Source: Hallerella sp963652365
Lineage (GTDB): Bacteria > Fibrobacterota > Fibrobacteria > Fibrobacterales > Fibrobacteraceae
Reading direction: 5' to 3'
Assembly (NCBI GenBank): GCA_963652365.1
Contig: CAVJTH010000041.1
Coordinates: forward strand, 1-18,137
DNA: 18,137 nt
This document shows, piece by piece, positions 13,172 to 18,137 of this stretch. The notes below the pieces were generated by a model. It did no database searches and was not told the DNA's origin. It saw only the letters and a program-made list of their open reading frames with translations. Within the stretch, counting starts at the first letter, position 1; each line of letters starts with the position of its first letter. The position numbers were made by a program, and so were the translations under genes.

Positions 13172-15145
13172 TTATTCGAACGGGACCAGTTCGACGCGAC
13201 GGTTCGCTTCGCGACCGGAACGGCTCTTGTTGTCGGCGATGGGCTGGCTCGAACCGTAACCGACCGCTCGGACGCGGGATTTGTCGATGCCTTTCTTGAT
13301 AAAGTAGGCGGTGACGGTCTTGGCGCGCTTTTCGGAAAGCTGCTGGTTGTAGTCGGACGTGCCGACTTCGTCCGTGTGGCCCTGGACTTCGAGCTTTGCC
13401 TGCGGGTGCTTCTTCATGAGCTGGATAATGTCGTCGAGCGTTCCGTAACTGCTCTTTACGAGCGTCGCGGAATTGCGCTTGAAGCGGATTCCCTTGCGGA
13501 GTTCGCTCAGGTCTTCCTTCTTGTTCACGGGGCAGCCGACCGAGTCGATGCGGACGCCGGGGAGCGTGTTCGGGCACTGGTCGATCGAGTCCGGCACGCC
13601 GTCCTTGTCGGAATCGAGAACGCATCCGGTGCTATCGACGGCGGTATTGGCAGGAGTGTTCGGGCACTTGTCCTGGGAATCGGGTACGCCGTCCTTGTCC
13701 GAGTCGATGGGGCATCCTGTGCTATCGACCGAAATGCCGCTCGGCGTGTTGGGGCATTTGTCGAGACCGTTATAGACGCCGTCCTTGTCGGAATCTTCCG
13801 GGCATCCCGTGCTATCGACGACCGCTCCCGTTGGCGTGTTCGGGCACTTGTCCATGGCGTCCTTGACGCCGTCTTCGTCCGAATCGAGGACCGCTGCGCA
13901 GACCTGCGCCGTGTCGATTTTCAGCGTGTCGTGCTGGATGACCGTGACCGTGTCGGGCTTGAACGGGCATCCCGTGCTATCGACCGGGGTTCCCTTGGGC
14001 GTTCCGGGGCACTTGTCGAGGTAGTCGGGAATCTTGTCGTTGTCTTCGTCTGTCGGGCAGCCGTTCGCATAGACGGTCACGTTTTTCGGCGTATGCGGGC
14101 AACGGTCCTTGTCGTCTTCGACTCCGTCGCCGTCCTCGTCGTTTTTCGTGAACGGGTTTCCGCGCCAGGTGAGAAGCGCGGAGATTCCGTAGTCGGCGGC
14201 TCCCGTCGTGTAGGTGACGACGTTGCCGTTCTGCTTCTTGTGGACCGTCATGAACTTTCTCGTCAGGTCGTCTTCGTCGATGAATGCGGTGATGCCGATG
14301 TCCGCGCCGACGGCGAGATCGACTCCGTGTCCGAGGTGAAAGCGGACGCCCGGGGTGAGGCGCATCGGGTCGATGAGCGGGTCGCGCCAGTTGAGGGTCT
14401 TTTCTACGCGGGTCTCGCCGGAAAATTCGAGGAAGATGTCCATCGCTTCGAGGGCGGTGAGGTTAAGGCCCGTTCCCCAGACGAGCGTGTTGGCGCCTTC
14501 GTGCATCACGCCGACAAATCCCATGTTGTTGTTCCAGCGGAGCGGGATGCCTATCTTGTTGAAGTCGAACGTGAGGAGGAGGGACGCTTCGAGCGCCCAG
14601 TCGTCGGCGGTGTAGGCGTGCGAATAGCCGTAGGAATTGACATACCAGACATGGCGCGGACGCATGCCGGTGCCGCGGTCTCCGGTGGGGAAGTAGATCT
14701 GCCCGAGGACGGCGACGCTTGTGACGTTGGTCGTGTCGAAGGGAAGTCGGAACTTTAACCAGGTCTGCAGGTCGCCGATGCCGAAGCCTTGCAGGTCGGC
14801 GTCTCCGATGTCCGGGTTGATGTCGTCAAAGTGGAGCGGGAGTACGACGCCCAGGTCGAGAAAGTCGAGAAGACCGATCGCGGCGTGGAAGTTTCCGGCA
14901 ATCGAAGGCATGAGGCTGTTCACGACGACCGCGTCGCCACCGTTTACCCGGTAAATGTACTGGTAGGCGGAGGGTTGCGCGTCGGCGATGCCTTCCGCTC
15001 CGATGCCGATGGAAAGTCCCCACTGGCCGAGAGTCCTGGCGCTTTGCTGGTGGAGACCGTCCGCTCCGCCTTCAAGCCCGGTTTCCGCAAAGGCCATCCC
15101 GAGGGAAAGCCCCATGACGAAAGTAAGCAGTTGCTTTTTGTTCAT
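13172..15145 (-). CDS. OmpA-family outer-membrane protein with thrombospondin type 3 repeats
   Basis: This 657-residue protein starts at an ATG with TGAGGAAAC upstream. Residues 1-20 are a signal peptide (KKQLLTFVMGLSLGMAFA, cut before ETG). Residues 21 to ~330 alternate as in an outer-membrane beta-barrel. Six calcium-binding TSP3 repeats (335-540) follow the pattern DSDKDGVPDSxDKCPNTP with a closing DSTGCP; an extra non-repeat segment (PDTVTVIQHDTLKIDTAQVC) is inserted after the second. The last ~110 residues are the OmpA peptidoglycan-binding domain: GHTDEVG with D592, LSEKRA with R607 (the usual 15-residue spacing) and GREANRRVEL near the end. The protein should tie the outer membrane to peptidoglycan. 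Abundant OmpA-like proteins are known in Fibrobacter envelopes. Monocistronic, with its own promoter and terminator. Confidence 0.93.
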   Translation of the reverse strand: MNKKQLLTFVMGLSLGMAFAETGLEGGADGLHQQSARTLGQWGLSIGIGAEGIADAQPSAYQYIYRVNGGDAVVVNSLMPSIAGNFHAAIGLLDFLDLGVVLPLHFDDINPDIGDADLQGFGIGDLQTWLKFRLPFDTTNVTSVAVLGQIYFPTGDRGTGMRPRHVWYVNSYGYSHAYTADDWALEASLLLTFDFNKIGIPLRWNNNMGFVGVMHEGANTLVWGTGLNLTALEAMDIFLEFSGETRVEKTLNWRDPLIDPMRLTPGVRFHLGHGVDLAVGADIGITAFIDEDDLTRKFMTVHKKQNGNVVTYTTGAADYGISALLTWRGNPFTKNDEDGDGVEDDKDRCPHTPKNVTVYANGCPTDEDNDKIPDYLDKCPGTPKGTPVDSTGCPFKPDTVTVIQHDTLKIDTAQVCAAVLDSDEDGVKDAMDKCPNTPTGAVVDSTGCPEDSDKDGVYNGLDKCPNTPSGISVDSTGCPIDSDKDGVPDSQDKCPNTPANTAVDSTGCVLDSDKDGVPDSIDQCPNTLPGVRIDSVGCPVNKKEDLSELRKGIRFKRNSATLVKSSYGTLDDIIQLMKKHPQAKLEVQGHTDEVGTSDYNQQLSEKRAKTVTAYFIKKGIDKSRVRAVGYGSSQPIADNKSRSGREANRRVELVPFE

Positions 15146-15188
15146 TGTTTCCTCAAGTATGAAAAATGCAATTTCAAAAGGAAAAGTA

Positions 15189-15218
15189 ATTATAATTAAT
15201 GCGGATGTCTATGACCAA
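15189..15218 (-). promoter_or_regulatory. Promoter of the OmpA-family gene
   Basis: On the minus strand TTGGTC (15213-15218), 18-bp spacer, TATAAT (15189-15194, consensus). The start codon is 44 bp downstream, leaving a short leader with a good ribosome site. Confidence 0.65.
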
Positions 15219-15257
15219 TCTCACGCAAACAGAAAAAAAATACTTGCGTAAGAGCTT

Positions 15258-15645
15258 CTGCCGAAAGGCTTTTGTCGCCAAGCGAACTATTTTCCGCCTG
15301 TCGGCGGGAATAGGCGCCTTCCCGGCGAGGGGCTTGTTCAGAGCTTAGTAGAGAGTGCTTAGAACTTAGAAATCCCAGCGAACTTTTCACGCTAGAACCT
15401 AGATGTTCGCAGAACTCCACACTCAACTCTCCACACTCAACTCTCCACACTCAACTCTCCACACTCAACTCTCAACTAAGTTCTCAGCTCTAAGTTCTGA
15501 CTCCCCCTTCCTTGCATCCACCCCCACGGCCACGCTTTTTTTTCAGAGATTAGAGTTTAGGAATCAAAATGGTCCGCTTTACGTTAGAATTTAAACGTCC
15601 GCGGAACTCCACTCTCGACTCTCCACACTCCAAACTCAAGTTTGA
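15258..15645. repeat. Composite intergenic repeat, copy A
   Basis: Together with 15219-15257 this fills the ~500-bp gap between the ompA promoter and the FISUMP gene; no gene is seen. It shares ordered blocks with copy B (17127-17486): a block with GTCGCCAAGCGA and the CCGCC/GGCGG hairpin (15274-15333), a block from CCCCCTTCCTTGCATCC through a T-run to AGAGATTAGAGTTTA (15503-15563), and a 46-bp block at 15581-15626 that matches 17416-17461 at 42 positions. Between them are low-complexity CTAAGTTCT and CTCCAC stretches. It lies 3' of a FISUMP gene, as does copy B. Confidence 0.8.
15415..15470. repeat. 14-bp tandem repeat, four perfect copies
   Basis: CTCCACACTCAACT occurs four times without a mismatch at 15415, 15429, 15443 and 15457, followed by a partial unit CTCAACT. 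It is strongly strand-asymmetric (no G on the + strand) and sits inside composite repeat copy A; copy B has only single degenerate units here. A likely hotspot for length variation. Confidence 0.95.
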
Positions 15646-16974
15646 CTAGTCCTTGACGCAACGGACTGAAAACGCTAAGTACTTGGAGCCGTTTTTGGCA
15701 TCCGTGTACAGGGTTGTCAAGCTGTATTTCAGCTCCCGGGTGTAAACTATGTCAGCATTCACCTCCGTAGCGGTCCAGAAGAACGCTAAATCACTAGCGT
15801 TGAAGGATGCGCCGCGATCGCGATTGCCCGCCGGGAGAGCTCCGAATCCGAAAGCGTCCGAGCCGTTGCTTTCATAGCTCCATCCGCTTTTCGCTTTCAG
15901 CGCGTAGCCGACGGAATCCGTCTTGCCGTTAAACAGGGAATTTGCAACATAGGTTTCGAGCGTCGTCCATTCATCGTAGCTCGGCAGATGCCAGTCTTCG
16001 GGGCACACGCCCCGGACCTTTCCGCTCGCGGAGCATGTTGCTCCGTCGCCGCAGTTCTTGCCGGTTTCGGCGAACTTGCCTACGGAGTCCATCGCCGCGG
16101 ACCACAGGTAAAGGCGACCGTACTTGGCACAGTAATCCGCTATGTTGTTGTAGCAGTAGCTTTGGGCAGTCCCTTCGTTGTATGCAAAGTTCAGGTTCTC
16201 CGCCATCCAGGTCTGTTCGCCGATTGTCACCATCCGATATTCCTGACTATCGCGCGCATCGACAAAAAAGGCGAAGAGCTCGTTTTCGTGACACTTGTAG
16301 GATGCCGGGTCATAAGGTTTTTCGCCGCAGGAATAAACGGTATTTTCGATGCAGTAGGCCTTTGCCGGATCGTACGCCGTTTCGCCGCAGAGCGCCTTGT
16401 AAAGGGTAATCGTGTTTTCTCCGCAGACTTGCGTCACGGTTCCGTCACCGTTGTCCTTGAGCGTGCAGCCGTTCCCATCGACGCCGTCCACGATAACGCC
16501 TACCGAATCTCCATCGCAGACAATCTTGTAACCATCTCCGCTGGAAAGAGCTTCCACCGTGCATGCCGTGCCGTTCTCGCCGGCATCGCCCTTTTCGCCC
16601 GTCTTGCCATCCGAGCCGTTTTTGCCGTTCTGTACGACGCCGACCGAGTCTCCTCCGCAGACGACTTTGTAGCCCGAGCTGTCGGCAAGCATTTCCACAA
16701 GGCAAGAAGTCCCGTCCTTTCCGTCGGACGCCTTCGAGGCGATTTGCGCCCAGCCCGAATCCGCGCACACGTAGGCGGCGCTTTCGTCCGAGGCATAGAC
16801 TGTCTTGCCGACATTTGTCGAATCGCACTTGCCGAGCGAGTCCGCGGACGCCACGATCTCCATGCCGGAGACTTCGTTCGTCACGTTCGTGACTTTTGTT
16901 ACGTCGTCGCCGCAGGCGGAAAGTAGAACGCATCCCGCAACTGCCGACAGGGAAATGATGGATTGCCTTTTCAT
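15646..16974 (-). CDS. FISUMP-domain lipoprotein with collagen-like and duplicated N-terminal region
   Basis: The 442-residue protein starts at an ATG with GAGG about 8 bases upstream. The signal ends in a lipobox L18-S19-A20-C21, predicting a surface or periplasmic lipoprotein. Residues ~88-119 and ~135-166 are an internal duplication (GYKVVCGGDSVGVV against GYKIVCDGDSVGVI), separated by a collagen-like run GKNGSDGKTGEKGDAGENG. Cys-rich linkers with CGETAYDP and CGEKPYDP follow. Residues ~238-442 form the FISUMP domain: DSQEYRMVTIGEQTWMAENLN, GRLYLWSAAMDS, CPEDWHLPSYDEWTTLE, SDAFGFGALPAG and a closing SVRCVKD. The domain family is expanded in Fibrobacter and is related to formylglycine-generating/lectin-like folds; its function is unclear, with carbohydrate or adhesion roles proposed. 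Paralogous to the next gene. Confidence 0.9.
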   Translation of the reverse strand: MKRQSIISLSAVAGCVLLSACGDDVTKVTNVTNEVSGMEIVASADSLGKCDSTNVGKTVYASDESAAYVCADSGWAQIASKASDGKDGTSCLVEMLADSSGYKVVCGGDSVGVVQNGKNGSDGKTGEKGDAGENGTACTVEALSSGDGYKIVCDGDSVGVIVDGVDGNGCTLKDNGDGTVTQVCGENTITLYKALCGETAYDPAKAYCIENTVYSCGEKPYDPASYKCHENELFAFFVDARDSQEYRMVTIGEQTWMAENLNFAYNEGTAQSYCYNNIADYCAKYGRLYLWSAAMDSVGKFAETGKNCGDGATCSASGKVRGVCPEDWHLPSYDEWTTLETYVANSLFNGKTDSVGYALKAKSGWSYESNGSDAFGFGALPAGNRDRGASFNASDLAFFWTATEVNADIVYTRELKYSLTTLYTDAKNGSKYLAFSVRCVKD

Positions 16975-17126
16975 GTGATACCTCGTGAAGAGAACGATTG
17001 TTTGTTTTTGTTTACAATGATAGCAAATCAGAGCTTAGTTGAGAGAGCTTAGCTGAGAGAACTTGGAGCTTGGAAACGCAAAGCGAGCCGTTCAGTGCTT
17101 AGCTTTGCGGAACGAACCGCTTTTTT

Positions 17127-17486
17127 CTGCCGAAAGCTTTTGGCGTTGCACGTCTAGGCTTTTTCGCGAAGCGACCCCCCTGTCGCCAAGCGACCTGTTT
17201 CCGCCTGTCGGCGGAGGGAGCGCCTTCCCGGCGAGAGGCAAGGTAGGGGGACCTTTCGGAGTTGCGAAGGCCAAGGTCCCCCTTCCTTGCATCCACCCCC
17301 TCGGCCACGCTTTTTTTTAGAGATTAGAGTTTAAGAACTCACAGCGGTCCGCTTATGTTAGAACCTAGATGTTCGCGAATATCAGCTCTAAGATCTCAGT
17401 TCTAAGTTCTGACTCACGTTAGAGCCTAGACGTCCGCGGAACTCCACTCTCGACTCTCCACGCTCCACACTCTGCTAAGTTCTGGC
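17127..17486. repeat. Composite intergenic repeat, copy B
   Basis: With 16975-17126 this fills the ~510-bp gap between the two FISUMP genes; no credible gene is present. It repeats the blocks of copy A in the same order: the GTCGCCAAGCGA/CCGCC-GGCGG block (17182-17240), the CCCCCTTCC-to-AGAGATTAGAG block (17278-17337) and the 46-bp block (17416-17461). Extra material includes the 17238-17290 inverted repeat and a second CTAGATGTTCGCG segment. At 17033-17060 two AGCTTAG(T/C)TGAGAG units lie upstream. Minus-strand ORFs across it are translations of the repeat. Confidence 0.8.
17238..17290. repeat. 18-bp inverted repeat with one mismatch
   Basis: GCAAGGTAGGGGGACCTT (17238-17255) faces AAGGTCCCCCTTCCTTGC (17273-17290) across 17 nt; 17 of 18 positions pair. 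It is very GC-rich. Only the right arm is present in copy A, so the left arm was gained in copy B or lost in copy A. Confidence 0.85.
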
Positions 17487-18137
17487 TCAGTCCTTGACGC
17501 AGCGGACCGAATACGCGGCGTCCTTGCGGCCGTAGCCTGCGCCCAGGCCCGTGTCGATGTCGTACAGGTAGCGGCGGTAGGCGCTGTTTGTGCCATCCTC
17601 CGTAGAGCTCCAGAAGTCCGAGAACTCGAGAACTTTGCCAAACGAACCGTCGCCGTAGCGGTAGCCCGCCGGGAGAGCCTCGAAGCCGAACGCGTCCGAA
17701 CCGTTTCCATCGTTGTTCCAGCCGCTTGTCGATTTCAGCGCATAGCCGGCGGAATTCGTCTCGCCGTCAAACAGGGAATCCGCGACATAGGTTTCGAGTG
17801 TAGCCCATTCCTCGTCGCTCGGCAGGTGCCAGCCCTCGGGACACACGCCCTGGACGGTTTCGCTTGCGGAGCACGTTACTTCGTAGCCGCAGTCCTTGCC
17901 GTCTTCGCTGAACACGGCGGCGGAATCCATCGCCGCGGACCACAGGTAGAGGCGGCCGTACGTTTCGCAGTATGACGGGTCGTTGTCATAGCAGAAGCTC
18001 GAAGAATCCAGATCCGCCGTTGTCTGCGTATAGGCGTAGTTCAGGTTTTCCGCCATCCAGGCCTGCGTGCCGATTTTCACGGCCTTGTAGCTTTTTCCGT
18101 CACGGGAATCCGTAAACTGCATCACGATCTTTCCATT
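17487..18137 (-). CDS. FISUMP-domain protein, 5' end outside window
   Basis: The frame is open to the window edge; the GTG/ATG pair at 18120-18125 is internal because NGKIVMQFTDSRDGKSYK reads as the normal beginning of a FISUMP domain. The visible 216 residues are a complete domain: VKIGTQAWMAENLNYAY, GRLYLWSAAMDS, VCPEGWHLPSDEEWATLE, GSDAFGFEALPAGYRYGDG, FSDFWSSTE and the closing AYSVRCVKD. It is clearly similar to the neighbouring FISUMP protein over the whole domain, with the same Cys pattern, so the two are paralogues in tandem on one strand. The N-terminal part, probably a lipoprotein signal and linker, is missing here. Exported, function unknown. Confidence 0.9.
   Translation of the reverse strand, partial: NGKIVMQFTDSRDGKSYKAVKIGTQAWMAENLNYAYTQTTADLDSSSFCYDNDPSYCETYGRLYLWSAAMDSAAVFSEDGKDCGYEVTCSASETVQGVCPEGWHLPSDEEWATLETYVADSLFDGETNSAGYALKSTSGWNNDGNGSDAFGFEALPAGYRYGDGSFGKVLEFSDFWSSTEDGTNSAYRRYLYDIDTGLGAGYGRKDAAYSVRCVKD

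Noticed and set aside
13376..14758. 460-codon plus-strand ORF opposite the OmpA gene
   Set aside because: It is an antisense shadow created by the GC-rich, repetitive codon pattern of the TSP3 repeats; no ribosome site, and its repeats mirror the real ones.
15415..15470. CRISPR array
   Set aside because: The 14-bp units are contiguous with no spacers and there are no cas genes, so this is a simple tandem repeat.
17092..17308. Short minus-strand ORFs over composite repeat B
   Set aside because: Pro/Arg-rich translations of a repeat that also occurs without these frames in copy A; no ribosome site.

Overview
Organism: the window most likely comes from a Fibrobacter-type bacterium (phylum Fibrobacterota). 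The strongest sign is at the right end, where two minus-strand genes encode Fibrobacter succinogenes major paralogous (FISUMP) domains, with the cores QTWMAENLNFAYNEG and GRLYLWSAAMDS. A TSP3-repeat OmpA lipid-anchorless porin-like protein and several -10 elements of the form CTATATT (+ strand and minus strand) fit the same genome. The left half (to about 9.3 kb) is visibly AT-rich. From uppP rightwards the DNA is GC-rich with strong G/C third positions.

Layout. 1-5946: a two-gene, probably horizontally acquired module. It has the C-terminal part of a large unidentified protein, apparently broken by a +1 frameshift in an A6 run, followed 12 bp later by a 1651-aa SF2 helicase with zinc-ribbon cysteines and a DUF1998-like C-terminus. 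Its architecture resembles Druantia DruE, so a type III-like Druantia defence module is my best but unproven call. 5970-6006: a near-perfect palindrome, just upstream of an intact AAA_14/DUF4143 ATPase (6061-7296). 7467-7916: an unrecognised lipoprotein. 8071-9326: a second DUF4143-type ATPase, split by a one-base shift in a T5 run, with its ribosome site inside a perfect hairpin. 9316-10152 (minus): uppP, undecaprenyl-diphosphate phosphatase. 10235-11706: a gutted type ISP restriction-modification gene in which nuclease plus first helicase domain are joined directly to the last ~65 residues. 11711-11815: a good promoter followed about 70 bp later by a strong terminator, a candidate small RNA. 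11813-12178 (minus): a small unknown gene with a duplicated copy of its own 3' end behind it. 12201-12454: an att-like repeat, a structured spacer, a terminator and tRNA-Pro(TGG). 12550-13107: a dCMP-deaminase-type enzyme. 13172-15145 (minus): OmpA/TSP3 outer-membrane protein. 15146-18137: two FISUMP genes, each followed on its 3' side by a copy of the same composite non-coding repeat.

How the parts fit. The left 12 kb reads as a decaying defence/accessory island: three of its larger genes (the DruH-position gene, the second ATPase, the type ISP enzyme) are broken while uppP, the deaminase and ompA are intact. Two of the three breaks are single-base changes in homopolymers, so they could be real decay, phase-variable switches or sequencing error. 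The third is an internal deletion and cannot be a base-calling error. The tRNA-Pro 3'-end repeat suggests a past integration site at the right edge. The right end is surface biology: an envelope protein and an expanding family of secreted FISUMP lipoproteins that appear to be duplicating together with their 3' repeat.
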